Positions 43,678 through 52,431 of a stretch of DNA of 64,000 nt are shown one piece after another. The DNA is taken from NCBI RefSeq assembly GCF_003987475.1, contig NZ_PIQH01000003.1, positions 186,001 to 250,000 on the forward strand. Reading direction: 5' to 3'. Under the pieces are notes generated by a model. The model was not told where the DNA came from, searched no databases, and saw only the letters and a list, made by a program, of their open reading frames with translations. This stretch comes from Idiomarina tyrosinivorans. GTDB lineage: Bacteria; Pseudomonadota; Gammaproteobacteria; Enterobacterales; Alteromonadaceae. The number at the start of each line of letters is the position of its first letter. Position 1 is the stretch's first letter. The position numbers and the translations under genes are program-made.

Positions 43678-44394
43678 ATGCAAACACTACATCACGGATT
43701 ATTACTACTACACATTTTCCTCGGTAGCTTGGCGTTATGCCTAGTTTGGGTTCCTATCCTAAGCCGCAAGGGTGGGCTCAACCATCGTCGGTTTGGGCGT
43801 TATTACTCGCTCGCAATGTTAGCGGTTGGCATAAGTGGGGTTGTTATGTCGAGTCTGGTGTTGGCTTGGCCTACGGTGATCAAGGCGCAGGCCTTTGCTA
43901 GCAGTGAGCATCCGGAAGCGCTGTTAGAAATGGTACAGAATATGTGGTCGCTATTACTGTTACTGTCATGGCTAACGGTTAGCGGTGTTATTCATGGTAA
44001 CTGGGTGTTGAAGTATAAACATCAGCGCCAAAAATTGCGCAGCTGGGGGTGGCTGGTGTTACCTCTGGGTCTAGCGGTAGGCGGTTTGTGGGTATTAAAA
44101 ATTGCCCTGTTCAGCGGCTCGGTATTACACGTGGTATTCGGAAGTTTAGCCTTGTGGAGCAGCTTTACGATGCTCCGCTATGTCTATCGCAAGGAAGTAA
44201 CGAACACCGCCTGGTTACTGGAACACATCGCCGCTATGGGGGGATCGGCCGTTGGCGCCTACACCGCGTTCTTCGCTTTCGGTGGACGCCATTTATTGAG
44301 CTTCGCTAGTGGCTACCAGTTAGTGTTCTGGATAGTTCCTGGCATTGTTGGCGCGTTGTTGATTCAACGCAGCTCGCGCAAGGTTACAGCTTAA
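43678..44394 (+). CDS. Seven-helix membrane protein, DUF2306-like
   Basis: 238 residues, almost wholly hydrophobic, with about seven helices. Conserved-looking features are [38 protein letters not shown] (a basic loop after helix 1, as in DUF2306 proteins) and two His residues within helices ([15 protein letters not shown]). The family is uncharacterised. It is divergent from the two-component system and could be its target. The 3' end overlaps the convergent chemoreceptor gene by 11 nt. Confidence 0.6.
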   Translation: MQTLHHGLLLLHIFLGSLALCLVWVPILSRKGGLNHRRFGRYYSLAMLAVGISGVVMSSLVLAWPTVIKAQAFASSEHPEALLEMVQNMWSLLLLLSWLTVSGVIHGNWVLKYKHQRQKLRSWGWLVLPLGLAVGGLWVLKIALFSGSVLHVVFGSLALWSSFTMLRYVYRKEVTNTAWLLEHIAAMGGSAVGAYTAFFAFGGRHLLSFASGYQLVFWIVPGIVGALLIQRSSRKVTA

Positions 44395-46006
44395 AGCGAT
44401 TAATTAAGTTGTTCAGATCCACCGCCAAACGCGACAGTTCTGTCGCTGAGGCGTTGGTCTGTTCTGCCCCAGAAGAAGTCGAGTTAGATAAATCTCGAAT
44501 ACTCATTAAGCTGCGGTCTACTTCTTTAGAGACTGATGCTTGCTCTTCGGCGGCGCTAGCAATTGACGCATTGCGATTATTGATGTCGTTTACGGCAGTG
44601 ACAATTTCTTCCAGCGAACGGCCTTCATCGCTCGCGACATCCAAGGTTTTTATAGCTTTTTCTGCACTGCGCTCAATATTTTCTACCGAGTTATTGCTGG
44701 TCTCTTGAACCGATTGAATCAGGTTTTCAATTTCTACCGTTGACTGTTGTGTGCGATGCGCCAATGCTCTTACTTCATCGGCAACAACCGCAAAACCGCG
44801 CCCTGATTCACCAGCGCGCGCTGCTTCGATAGCCGCGTTCAATGCTAGCAAATTGGTTTGGTCGGCGATGCCGCGAATCACATCAAGTACGGTGACAATT
44901 TCTTTCACTTTGTCGGCAAGTTCACCGACCTGTTCAGACGAGACTGACATATCGCCGGCTAGCTCTTTAATCGCATCCAGTGTTTCGCGAACTTGCGCTA
45001 ACCCTTGCTGCGCCTTCTCGTCGGCAAATACCGATGACTCCGATGCCGCTTGCGCATCACGAGCAACGTTTTCTATAGCGGTAGTCAGTTCGTTGACCGC
45101 GGTCGCGGCTTGTTCAAGTTCGTTAGATTGTTGCTGTATGGTACGAGCCGAGTCGTCGGTGACCGAATTTAGCTCTTCAGATGTAGAAGCCAACTGCTCT
45201 GAGGATTTCGCGATGGTTTGCAGGGAATTGCGCAACTCTTCTTGCGTCTTACGCAATTCACGTAATAGTTGCGCCGGTTCGTCTTGGCCTTCGACTTCAA
45301 AACTTTGGCTCAAATCACGGTCAGCAATACGGTGTGCAACATCCACCGCTTGGCGGAGTGGGTCAACAATGCTGCGGGTGAGTAACCAAGCAAAGGCAGC
45401 CAGTAAGCTCAGGGTGATAACGACGACAACTATTAGCCATAAACCGGCACTTTTACGAATGTCTTCCGCCATCGCTGACGCCTCATTAACCTCTCGCTTC
45501 TGGTAATCCACTAAGTCGTCTAGTAGTGTCGAAATTTTGTTTGTGAGAGGAAGTTGCTGATTATCTCGCAGGCTAAGTGCTGCAGAGGTTTGGCCGCTAT
45601 TAATGAGGTTCAGAAATTGCTTTTGTATGTTCCAGTATTGATTTTGTAACTGCTCGTAGTCGGCAATCAGTTGTTTGGCCTTGGCGCTGTCCGCCAGTTG
45701 TTTAAGTTGCTGATGATGCGATTGCATGTTCTGTTTCGCATCTTCTAGCTTGGCGGTGTACTTTTGCCGACCACTGGCACTGTCTGCGGCAGCGATATTG
45801 GCGGTGTGTACGCGGACGCGTAAAAACTCTCGGTCGATTCCGTTGATCTGCTCTGTGCTAGGAATTTGTTGTTCAGTAATCTGGGCTAGCTGTTCAGACA
45901 CACTATTCAGTTGCGCTATAGCAAAAATACCCATTGCTAAAACAATCACGCCAATTAATCCAAAGGCGCCGCTGGCGCGAATCCCCACAGATAGGTTACG
46001 AAACAT
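44384..46006 (-). CDS. Methyl-accepting chemotaxis protein
   Basis: 540 residues from the ATG at 46006, which has GGAG seven bases upstream; an ATG at 46039 is an alternative. Helix 1 (residues ~8-30), a periplasmic four-helix-bundle sensor of about 150 residues ([20 protein letters not shown]), helix 2 ([22 protein letters not shown]), HAMP ([23 protein letters not shown]) and the signalling domain with the hairpin tip [22 protein letters not shown]. The ligand is unknown. No CheR/CheB pentapeptide is seen at the C-terminus (NRFKL). It is a solitary receptor gene. Confidence 0.94.
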   Translation of the reverse strand: MFRNLSVGIRASGAFGLIGVIVLAMGIFAIAQLNSVSEQLAQITEQQIPSTEQINGIDREFLRVRVHTANIAAADSASGRQKYTAKLEDAKQNMQSHHQQLKQLADSAKAKQLIADYEQLQNQYWNIQKQFLNLINSGQTSAALSLRDNQQLPLTNKISTLLDDLVDYQKREVNEASAMAEDIRKSAGLWLIVVVVITLSLLAAFAWLLTRSIVDPLRQAVDVAHRIADRDLSQSFEVEGQDEPAQLLRELRKTQEELRNSLQTIAKSSEQLASTSEELNSVTDDSARTIQQQSNELEQAATAVNELTTAIENVARDAQAASESSVFADEKAQQGLAQVRETLDAIKELAGDMSVSSEQVGELADKVKEIVTVLDVIRGIADQTNLLALNAAIEAARAGESGRGFAVVADEVRALAHRTQQSTVEIENLIQSVQETSNNSVENIERSAEKAIKTLDVASDEGRSLEEIVTAVNDINNRNASIASAAEEQASVSKEVDRSLMSIRDLSNSTSSGAEQTNASATELSRLAVDLNNLINRFKL

Positions 46007-46075
46007 TCGGTGACTCCAACTTATTATTCGACCGATCACTGTTGCAGATGGTGGGTTGAACAGCGAACCAGATTA

Positions 46076-46579
46076 TTATTTGTCTATATCATTAGTGCTA
46101 TCGGCACAGTGGTCACATTCTTGAGATTTTACCGACTCGGTATTGTTTGTGATTGGTACAAAAATGGCAAGCCCATGCGCTATCTTATCGCTCAGTTGGA
46201 TCGCGCGTTCTAAGCCCAGAAAAATACTCACGTTGCCTGAGCGTTGGCCAATGCCAGTACCAATACTCACTGAGTTATCGGGCTGGTCTTCGCTACCTTG
46301 CAGCACAATCCCGTTGGCACCGAGTTGTGCGGCTTGCTGTCGTAACTGGTTAATCACAAAGCGCTGCTCTGCTTGTTCACCGAAGCGGAAAGAACCATCG
46401 CTAGATGCCTTTATTAGGGCAATTTCTTCCGCTTCAGCGGGCTTTTGCCGATAAAACTGGACGGTATCGGGATTAATTGCGGGGTGCTTAGTACCTAACA
46501 TAACAACTGAAGGCTCGCTGGCGCAGCCCGCTAACAGCGCAGCAAGGACTACGCCAGTAAAATACTGTTGAATTGTCAT
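46076..46579 (-). CDS. Small lipoprotein, unknown function
   Basis: 167 residues from the ATG at 46579; the longer frame would run into the ilvE gene. A signal with lipobox LLAGC (Cys near residue 19) predicts a lipoprotein. The mature part has FVINQLRQQAAQLGANGIVLQGSE, a pattern common to small YbjQ/DUF4156-like envelope proteins in which a helix precedes an LGANGxV strand, and then a glycine-rich strand region. The tail is polar. No clear family is recognised. It is divergent from ilvE. Confidence 0.7.
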   Translation of the reverse strand: MTIQQYFTGVVLAALLAGCASEPSVVMLGTKHPAINPDTVQFYRQKPAEAEEIALIKASSDGSFRFGEQAEQRFVINQLRQQAAQLGANGIVLQGSEDQPDNSVSIGTGIGQRSGNVSIFLGLERAIQLSDKIAHGLAIFVPITNNTESVKSQECDHCADSTNDIDK

Positions 46580-46614
46580 AGACTGCTCCGAAAATCGCCA
46601 TTCTGCGTACAAGC

Positions 46615-46651
46615 TTAAGACAAATAAGTGTTGTGGTATAGTGAGACCACA
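46615..46651 (+). promoter_or_regulatory. Promoter of the aminotransferase gene with an operator-like inverted repeat
   Basis: TTAAGA (46615-46620), 16 bases, TATAGT (46637-46642). TGTGGT (46632-46637) and ACCACA (46646-46651) form a perfect 6-bp inverted repeat bracketing the -10 box with an 8-base spacer, a position suited to a repressor. The ATG at 46676 lies about 27 bases beyond the expected transcription start. Confidence 0.5.
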
Positions 46652-46675
46652 GATGTAAGCAGAAGGATAAGAATA

Positions 46676-47680
46676 ATGGCGGCGTTCGGAAAAACGTTTA
46701 TGCCGAAAATGACCTTGGCCAAGTATGAAAATGGTCAATGGCAAGAATTTAACTTAACCTCAGCGGAGCAATTGACGCTGCACCCAGGCGCACACGTATT
46801 GCATTATGCCAGTACCTGTTTCGAAGGGTTGAAAGCATTTCGTCACCGAGATGGCAGCGTGCATATTTTTCGCCTCGAGAATAATGTGGCGCGCATGCAA
46901 CAAAGCGCTCGGTTATTGAATCTGCCGGAAATTAATGCTGAGCAGCTGCGGGCGATGATCATCCGTGTCGTCGAGGAGTATGTTACCGAGGTACCCGAAC
47001 CGCCGGGCTCAATGTATATTCGGCCAACACTGATAGGCACCGAAGCCGCTATTGGTAAAGCCGCTGCACCGACCGATAGCGCAATGCTGTACGTTTTGCT
47101 TTCGCCGGTGGGGGATTACTTTGCGGGTGGAGAGCGGGCGTTACGGTTGTTGGTCGAAGAAGATGGCATGCGCTGTGCCGCGCACATGGGCATGATTAAA
47201 AGTGGTGGTAACTACGCGAGCGCAATGCCACATATTTTAGCGGCGAAAGCCGGACACCAAGCAGACCAAGTGTTGTTTGCTCCGAATGGCGATGTGCAGG
47301 AAACGGGCGCTGCTAACTTTTTATTGCTTGATGGTGACGAACTGATTACTAAGAATCTGGACTCGACCTTTTTGCATGGTATAACCCGTGATTCGCTATT
47401 AACCCTTGCGGCTGATATGGGCTATCGCGTTAGTGAGCGAGAACTCACAGTGTCGGAACTGCTAGAACGCGCTGCTCATGAAGATTGTGAGGCAGCATTG
47501 TCGGGTACCGCCGCAGTATTGGCGCCAGTGGGTGAACTGCTTCACAATGGCACATTGCACAAAGTGGGAAGCGGCAACATTGGCACTAAAGTCAAACAGC
47601 TTCGACAGGCACTCAATGCTATTCAATGGGGTCAAGCCGCCGATAAATATGGCTGGTTGACGCGTGTTAGTCAGCGCTAA
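46676..47680 (+). CDS. ilvE: Branched-chain amino acid aminotransferase
   Basis: 334 residues from the ATG at 46676 (AAGGATAAG upstream). Class IV PLP aminotransferase for Leu, Ile and Val: LHYASTCFEGLKAFR near the N-terminus, MYIRPTLIGTE, the PLP lysine in GMIKSGGNYASAMP, and the signature QETGAANFLLLDGDELITKNL and FLHGITRDSLL. The length is nearer the longer branched-chain aminotransferase class (about 330-360) than E. coli IlvE (309). It stands alone. The 3' end overlaps the convergent diguanylate cyclase gene by 14 nt. Confidence 0.93.
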   Translation: MAAFGKTFMPKMTLAKYENGQWQEFNLTSAEQLTLHPGAHVLHYASTCFEGLKAFRHRDGSVHIFRLENNVARMQQSARLLNLPEINAEQLRAMIIRVVEEYVTEVPEPPGSMYIRPTLIGTEAAIGKAAAPTDSAMLYVLLSPVGDYFAGGERALRLLVEEDGMRCAAHMGMIKSGGNYASAMPHILAAKAGHQADQVLFAPNGDVQETGAANFLLLDGDELITKNLDSTFLHGITRDSLLTLAADMGYRVSERELTVSELLERAAHEDCEAALSGTAAVLAPVGELLHNGTLHKVGSGNIGTKVKQLRQALNAIQWGQAADKYGWLTRVSQR

Positions 47681-47681
47681 C
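47666..47681. terminator. Short hairpin containing both stop codons of a convergent pair
   Basis: GTTAG (47666-47670), loop TCAGCG, CTAAC (47677-47681). The cyclase TAA (minus, 47669-47667) lies in one arm and the aminotransferase TAA (47678-47680) in the other. The stem is only 5 bp and there is no T run, so termination is doubtful, but the layout repeats that at 25482 and 31451. Confidence 0.4.
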
Positions 47682-49019
47682 GATACAGTTTCGGCCAGCG
47701 CCTTTAGCGCGATAGAGCGCTTGGTCGGCGCGTTGATAGATCTGTAGAAATTCGTCCTTATCGGCGGTTCGGGTCATGCCCACAGAAATGCTGTATTTGA
47801 TTTCCGTACCGTCGTCTAAGGTCACTGGATTATCATGGACTTGCTGACGGCAGCGCTCCAGTGCTTTATGGGCAACTGCGACATTATCGGAGTCGATCAG
47901 CAATACAAACTCTTCACCACCAAGCCGAGCGGCTAAATCGTGCTCACGAATATTCGCTTTTAGTACCTGAGCCAGTTTGCGTAACACTCGGTCGCCAGCC
48001 TGGTGGCCGTAGCGGTCGTTGATGGTCTTAAAGTGGTCGGCATCGGCGATAGCGACATAGAACGGGGTGCCTTGTTGTCGTTGCTTTTTTAACCGTTCGT
48101 TAATCTGGTAAATGGCGCTGGTACGGTTGCTCAATTCTGTTAATGGATCAAAGTAGGCTAACTGGCGTAATTCATCCAAACGGCGTTTTTCCGCCAGTAT
48201 GGTCTCAATGGCCGAAGCCACTAAGCTAATTAACTCAATCTCTAGCGCATCAAAAGGTAACTCACGTTGTGCTGCAGAAGAGAAGCTCAAGGTTCCCCAA
48301 AGTTCGCCATCAATGGTTAATGGAACGCCTAGATAGGTTTCTAATTCGAACGTCTGGTAACAGGGGTGACCTTTGAAAAAGGCACTTTTCGCTGCTTCGG
48401 TCACGGCGATGACCCGTTCCTCTGCTAAGGTAACAGAACAATAAGTATTCCCCAGTGGGAAATGCGTTTCAGGTTCTATTGGCTGACCGATGGCATCAGA
48501 GTACTTAACGATATAGTCGTTGCCATCGACTTCCGACACCAGTCCTATCTCGGTTTGCAGGTAGGAATTACCCAGTTCCAATAGCTGGCTGATCACTTTA
48601 CCTTTGCGCTTTTTCCCCGGTTGATTAATGATTTTATGAACCGTACGCATCAAGTCGGTCGCCGAGATGTACGAGGTAATATCATCGATAATGGCGTAAA
48701 AACCTGACACTTTGCCGCTATCAGCATCATGCATTGGCACATAGCGGGTGTTGAGAATGCGTTTGCGACCGTTAGCTAAGGTGATGGTTTGTTCATACTC
48801 GACGTGCTCACCATTTAATGCACGCTGGTGCAGGGGTTTTACGTACTCTGCCGACTCGCTATCCAGGATTTCATCTACGCGCTTTCCCAAAATATCCACC
48901 GCGGGCTTATCAACAAACATTTCATAGGCATGGTTAACAAATTGGAATCGCCGCTCCTCGTCAATATAAGCGATGATGGTATCGATGGCATTAGCAAGTT
49001 GCTGAATATCGCGGTACAT
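47667..49019 (-). CDS. PAS-GAF-GGDEF diguanylate cyclase
   Basis: 450 residues, cytoplasmic. PAS domain at about 5-115 (FVNHAYEMFVDKPAVDILGK), GAF at about 135-280 (LGVPLTIDGELWGTLSFSS), then GGDEF from about 290 with FDPLTELSNR and active-site GGEEF at 367-371. An RxxD inhibition site (REHD, 358-361) lies the standard five residues before it, so the enzyme should be product-inhibited. It makes c-di-GMP, the activator of the BcsA and BcsE proteins encoded about 35 kb away. No EAL or HD-GYP gene is in the window. The signal is unknown. Confidence 0.93.
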   Translation of the reverse strand: MYRDIQQLANAIDTIIAYIDEERRFQFVNHAYEMFVDKPAVDILGKRVDEILDSESAEYVKPLHQRALNGEHVEYEQTITLANGRKRILNTRYVPMHDADSGKVSGFYAIIDDITSYISATDLMRTVHKIINQPGKKRKGKVISQLLELGNSYLQTEIGLVSEVDGNDYIVKYSDAIGQPIEPETHFPLGNTYCSVTLAEERVIAVTEAAKSAFFKGHPCYQTFELETYLGVPLTIDGELWGTLSFSSAAQRELPFDALEIELISLVASAIETILAEKRRLDELRQLAYFDPLTELSNRTSAIYQINERLKKQRQQGTPFYVAIADADHFKTINDRYGHQAGDRVLRKLAQVLKANIREHDLAARLGGEEFVLLIDSDNVAVAHKALERCRQQVHDNPVTLDDGTEIKYSISVGMTRTADKDEFLQIYQRADQALYRAKGAGRNCIVSAD

Positions 49020-49119
49020 GAGCTCTAACTCTTAATGGTTATCGTATTATAGCGCCTTGAGATCACATTACTGGAGTTAGCCGGAAAACCCAAGATAGCG
49101 AAGTAATTAACCCTATTGC

Positions 49120-49168
49120 GTAAACCTAAAACGATTGCTAAATTAAAAGTAAAGCAAAAAAGGTTTAC
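49120..49168. promoter_or_regulatory. Separated inverted repeat over the SatD-like gene's ribosome-binding site
   Basis: GTAAACCT (49120-49127) and AGGTTTAC (49161-49168) are perfect 8-base arms 33 bases apart; the second covers the AAGG that must serve as ribosome-binding site for the ATG at 49174. It could be a mRNA fold that hides the site, or a pair of operator half-sites. Confidence 0.4.
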
Positions 49169-49173
49169 ACCGT

Positions 49174-49800
49174 ATGTCTGTTTTAACCGTGCTGAGTGGC
49201 GACATCGTTGCTTCTAGCAGTTACACCGCCGCCCAACTCAATAACGTGATTGCCGCGCTAAAAAGCCACTTTGCTGAGTGGCAACAGCACTGTGATCTGC
49301 GCTGGCAGGTTTACCGCGGTGATGCTTTTCAGGCTTATGTTAGCGAGCCTGGGCAGGGTTTAGCGCTGGCATTGTCGGTACGAGCGCGATTAGCGACGTT
49401 AACGCCGCAGTGCCAGGCCACACAATCCTTGGCCGTTGGCCAAGCCGAGTTGTTGCGGGAGAGTCCAGGTGAATCACTAGGGCCGGTATTCGAACAATCA
49501 GGTCGGCAACTTGAAAGCCAAGAAAACGGGTCGTTACAGTTAGTACTGACTGACCCGGAATTATCAACATTATCGGCGTGGCAATTGGCGGTGATGCTGT
49601 TCGATAAACTCACCGGCGACTTATCGCAGCGCCAGGCCGAGATATTACTGGCATGGTTGCAGGCACCAGAGTTGAGCCAACAAGCATTGGCGGATAAGCT
49701 AGCAACCAGTCGACAAAATGTGCATTTGCATTTTAAACGCATGAATATGGATGCCATAGCAACCACGCTTAACCAGTTTCAGGAGTACCCATGGCGGTAA
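49174..49800 (+). CDS. SatD-like protein with C-terminal helix-turn-helix
   Basis: 208 residues. The first ~130 have the pattern of the SatD family: LSGDIVASSSYTAAQL at the start and WQVYRGDAFQAYV after a helix, corresponding to the GDI-x-x-S and RGDxFQ motifs of this cyclase-like fold. The C-terminal ~65 residues (LSQRQAEILLAWLQAPELSQQALADKLATSRQNVHLHFKRM) look like a sigma-4/LuxR-like helix-turn-helix. It overlaps the following DUF3307 membrane-protein gene by 10 nt, a pairing I recall as recurrent. Function is unknown; a nucleotide-sensing regulator is one reading. Confidence 0.65.
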   Translation: MSVLTVLSGDIVASSSYTAAQLNNVIAALKSHFAEWQQHCDLRWQVYRGDAFQAYVSEPGQGLALALSVRARLATLTPQCQATQSLAVGQAELLRESPGESLGPVFEQSGRQLESQENGSLQLVLTDPELSTLSAWQLAVMLFDKLTGDLSQRQAEILLAWLQAPELSQQALADKLATSRQNVHLHFKRMNMDAIATTLNQFQEYPWR

Positions 49801-50534
49801 CGGCACTATTATTATTTTTGGCACACCTGTTAGGCGACTTTTACCTACAACCGCAAGCATGGATTGATAGCCGCTACCAGCATCGCATTCGATCGCTTGG
49901 ACTGTTCAAGCATATCGTGGTGCATGCGATTGTTGCTGCGCTGGCTTTAGCGCTCAGTCCGCTGCCAATGAGTTTACCCAGTCTAATACTGGCTTGGGCA
50001 GCGGTGGTGTTGAGCCACTATGGGATTGATATTTGGAAGTCTTATCAAAAAGGCGGTTTCCGTTATTTTCTGCTTGACCAAGTCGGCCACTGGCTGGTTA
50101 TTGCTGGGACAACGCTGGCGCTGGGTGCCGCGGCAAACATTTGGCAAGTAAGTGAGTTAGCAGCATTTTGTGAGCACTTACTTAGCGTAAAGGCATTGTT
50201 ATTACTGGCAGCGGTACTGTTGCTCAGTGAACCGGTAGCGATTGCGATTAGTATGGCGCTGGACAGTTACACCCGTCAGTTAGACGATGATGAAGGCTTA
50301 CTAAAAGCGGGCAAATGGCTGGGTATTATCGAGCGTTGGTTGATCTTTGGCTTTGTCCTAAACGGCTTATATGTCGGTGTCGGCTTCCTGCTGGCGATGA
50401 AAAGTATTTTCCGCATCGGTGACTTAACGCGCGCCCGCGACCGCAAACTAACCGAGTATATTATGCTCGGTACATTGCTTAGCGTTAGCATTGCCATCGG
50501 CGTCGGCGCGCTTACACGTTATTTGCTTGGTTGA
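49791..50534 (+). CDS. DUF3307 membrane protein
   Basis: 247 residues with about six to seven helices. The N-terminus LLLFLAHLLGDFYLQPQAW is the DUF3307 signature (hydrophobic stretch, then GDFxLQ), followed by a basic loop and HIVVHAIVAAL; further helices contain LSHYGIDIWKSY and FLLDQVGHWLVI, with His and Asp residues within the membrane that may bind metal. The role is unknown. The gene overlaps the SatD-like gene, so the pair is co-translated, implying a soluble and a membrane partner. Confidence 0.8.
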   Translation: MAVTALLLFLAHLLGDFYLQPQAWIDSRYQHRIRSLGLFKHIVVHAIVAALALALSPLPMSLPSLILAWAAVVLSHYGIDIWKSYQKGGFRYFLLDQVGHWLVIAGTTLALGAAANIWQVSELAAFCEHLLSVKALLLLAAVLLLSEPVAIAISMALDSYTRQLDDDEGLLKAGKWLGIIERWLIFGFVLNGLYVGVGFLLAMKSIFRIGDLTRARDRKLTEYIMLGTLLSVSIAIGVGALTRYLLG

Positions 50535-50627
50535 GGCCAATTGCGCAATTTCAATCAGGAAAAGCTGCGGCTGGATAAGGCACTATCGTCGGTAGTCTAG
50601 CTCTGAGATAGTAAACAAAGGAAGCCG

Positions 50628-51488
50628 ATGTCGAGTAAGCCCTACAACGCCCGTGTTGTTAAAGCCTGTGAATATATTGCTCAGCACATGGACGACGAGC
50701 TGTCGTTGAACGTTGTGAGTGATGTTGCGGCTGTATCAAAGTTTCATTTTCACCGACTATTTGCCGCTTTTACCGGGGTCAGTGTAACGCGCTTTGTTCA
50801 GCTTGAGCGTTTTCGACGGGCGTCATACCGACTGGCGTTTGAACCGGAAAAGCGTGTTATTGATATCGCATTGGAAGCCGGCTTTGATAGTCCTGAAGCT
50901 TTTTCGCGAGCCTTTAAGCGTACCTTTGAACAATCTCCTTCAGAGTTTAGACAGGCGCCAAGGTGGCCTGAATGGCACCAGCGTTTAACAACTGACTATA
51001 AACCGCAAGGAGAATTACCGATGGATATTCGTGTAGTGACGTTCGAACCCACTAAAGTGGCTAAATTGACGCATAAAGGCGATCCAAAAAATGTATTAGC
51101 CACTGCTGGTAAGTTTATTCAGTGGCGCAAGCAGACTGGACTATCGCCGGTAGGCAGCAGCCGAACTTTTGGAATCCCACATAGCGACCCGAATACTACA
51201 CCCGCGGAAGATTTCCGTTGGGATGTTTGTGGCGAAATAGCCGAGGACGTGCCCGCTAACGATTTTGGTGTAGAAACAGCGGTGATACCAGGAGGCCGTT
51301 GCGCTGTGGTTCGTCATCGCGGTAGCCATGCCAATATGGACGATACCATTTACCATATTTATCGTCATTGGTTGCCGAAAAATAATGAAGAGGTCAGGGA
51401 TTTTCCGTGCTTTTTCCACTACATCAACTTCATTCATGAGGTTGACGAGTGCGACCTGCTAACGGACATTTATATTCCGCTGAAATAA
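50628..51488 (+). CDS. AraC-type regulator fused to a GyrI-like ligand-binding domain
   Basis: 286 residues. Residues ~8-105 form the AraC double helix-turn-helix (LSLNVVSDVAAVSKFHFHRLFAAFTGVS and DIALEAGFDSPEAFSRAFKRTFEQSPSEFR). Residues ~130-286 are a GyrI-like (SOUL/AraC_E_bind) domain, MDIRVVTFEPTKVAKLTHKGDP to the end, ending CDLLTDIYIPL. This is the Rob/BmrR-style arrangement in which a lipophilic drug or small molecule binds the second domain. AAAGGAAG precedes the ATG. It is a single gene ended by a hairpin at 51506; no obvious target adjoins it. Confidence 0.92.
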   Translation: MSSKPYNARVVKACEYIAQHMDDELSLNVVSDVAAVSKFHFHRLFAAFTGVSVTRFVQLERFRRASYRLAFEPEKRVIDIALEAGFDSPEAFSRAFKRTFEQSPSEFRQAPRWPEWHQRLTTDYKPQGELPMDIRVVTFEPTKVAKLTHKGDPKNVLATAGKFIQWRKQTGLSPVGSSRTFGIPHSDPNTTPAEDFRWDVCGEIAEDVPANDFGVETAVIPGGRCAVVRHRGSHANMDDTIYHIYRHWLPKNNEEVRDFPCFFHYINFIHEVDECDLLTDIYIPLK

Positions 51489-51505
51489 TAGCTGCCACTG
51501 GTTTA

Positions 51506-51526
51506 ACTGGGCGAGAAGCCCAGTTC
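51506..51526. terminator. Hairpin between the AraC-GyrI gene and the zinc-ribbon gene
   Basis: AACTGGGC, loop GAGAA, GCCCAGTT: a perfect 8-bp stem in the 51-base gap between two convergent genes. T runs on both sides are short and interrupted, so strength is uncertain. Confidence 0.65.
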
Positions 51527-51539
51527 TATTCACGTTTAT

Positions 51540-51812
51540 CTAACCAGCTTTATTATGTCGGCGGGCATAATACAAGCTTAAAACGATCGCTAATAAAGTC
51601 GGGTAACCGGCGATGATATCGTCATGACCAAAAACTATGTAGCTGACCGTTGTAGCAACAATAAATAATAGGACAAACGCAGCTAAGAAGTGCAGTACCG
51701 AGAACTTAGAGTGGATTTTCTTAAAACACTTAGGACAATTATAATCGTACGACACAAAACTTAACCCATTTCTTTCAATAGCTATGTCTTTTTTGCAATG
51801 GGGGCATTTCAT
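51540..51812 (-). CDS. Zinc-ribbon membrane protein, unknown function
   Basis: 90 residues. The N-terminus has two CxxC pairs, MKCPHCKKDI and YNCPKCFKKI, spaced as a small zinc ribbon, and then two membrane helices (LHFLAAFVLLFIVATTVSYIVF and PTLLAIVLSLYYA) with a basic end. It is more AT-rich than its neighbours, which may indicate transfer. It lies about 125 bases outside the left repeat of the metal island, so it is likely the first chromosomal gene beyond it, though the island could have once extended further. Confidence 0.65.
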   Translation of the reverse strand: MKCPHCKKDIAIERNGLSFVSYDYNCPKCFKKIHSKFSVLHFLAAFVLLFIVATTVSYIVFGHDDIIAGYPTLLAIVLSLYYARRHNKAG

Positions 51813-51937
51813 TCAGCGACTCCGAGACTTAACGAACGTATAAAAACGTAATACAAAAAGCTGCTTTAACCTATCAACGATAAATAGTTACTGCTAGGAG
51901 GTCAAACGCTGAAATGTGTCTCTGCTTTCGCAATGCT

Positions 51938-52005
51938 ACCGCAAACAAAAAAGCCCCGCACAAAGTGCAGGGCTTTAGAATGGTGGTGCCGGAGGCGGAA
52001 TCGAA
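51938..52005 (-). repeat. Left boundary repeat: truncated 3' end of tRNA-Phe plus its terminator
   Basis: Bases 51938-51990 are identical to 60851-60903. After one missing C the match continues as 51991-52005 = 60905-60919. The shared block holds the tRNA-Phe terminator hairpin (AAAGCCCCGCAC / GTGCAGGGCTTT at 51950-51976) and the last ~22 bases of the tRNA gene from its CCA end (51984-52005). The anticodon and 5' half are missing, and the lost C breaks the acceptor stem, so it is not a working tRNA. Beyond 52005 the sequence is unrelated. Confidence 0.9.
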
Positions 52006-52093
52006 AGGTTTTGATAAGAGCCTGTTTTTAAAGATTAAAATTAATCGGAATAAAAAACGTGTAACTTAGCGTGTTACTAAATCTCAGGCCAGT

Positions 52094-52429
52094 CTAACGC
52101 CAACCATATACAATGATCCCCATGCCCGTGAGCACAAACGCCGTCCCAATCAAGTCGAAGCTGGATAAAGGCGATTTATCGATAATTCGCAGCCAAACTA
52201 TGGCGGTTAACACGTAAATACCGCCGTAGGCTGCGTAAACGCGCCCGCTTTCCGCCGGATGAAGTGTTAATAAGTAAGCAAATAGGGCTAAGCTTATCGC
52301 CGCCGGAATGAGCAACCAAACAGAATGGCCCTCTTTGAGCCATAGGTAGGGTAAATAGCATCCGACAATTTCAGCAATTGCGGTTGCGATAAATAAGCCC
52401 AGTGTTTTCATTAAAAATAATGCACTCAT
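52094..52429 (-). CDS. YnfA/UPF0060 family small membrane protein
   Basis: 111 residues, four helices, SMR-like size. YnfA hallmarks are present: [17 protein letters not shown] near the N-terminus and [19 protein letters not shown] in helix 3. Some YnfA proteins have been linked to efflux of cationic compounds. The gene begins 2 bases after the CDF exporter gene and is the last gene of the metal operon, so it may take part in metal resistance, but this is inferred from position. AAATCTCAGG and the truncated tRNA lie beyond its 3' end. Confidence 0.88.
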   Translation of the reverse strand: MSALFLMKTLGLFIATAIAEIVGCYLPYLWLKEGHSVWLLIPAAISLALFAYLLTLHPAESGRVYAAYGGIYVLTAIVWLRIIDKSPLSSFDLIGTAFVLTGMGIIVYGWR

Positions 52430-52431
52430 TA

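Noticed and set aside
44751-45506. 251-codon plus-strand frame opposite the chemoreceptor
   Set aside because: Ser/Ala-rich shadow of the coiled-coil coding strand; no start signal.
46580-46744. Longer N-terminus for the lipoprotein at 46076
   Set aside because: It would run across the ilvE promoter and start; the lipobox signal begins at 46579.
51984-52005. A second tRNA gene at the left repeat
   Set aside because: Only the 3' ~22 bases are present; there is no anticodon arm, and a base is missing from the acceptor stem.
51914-52070. Open frame with AGGAGG upstream that reads through the left tRNA repeat and terminator
   Set aside because: Its codons are simply the terminator and truncated tRNA read in one frame, and the spacing from AGGAGG to ATG is long. 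The right repeat gives a similar spurious frame.
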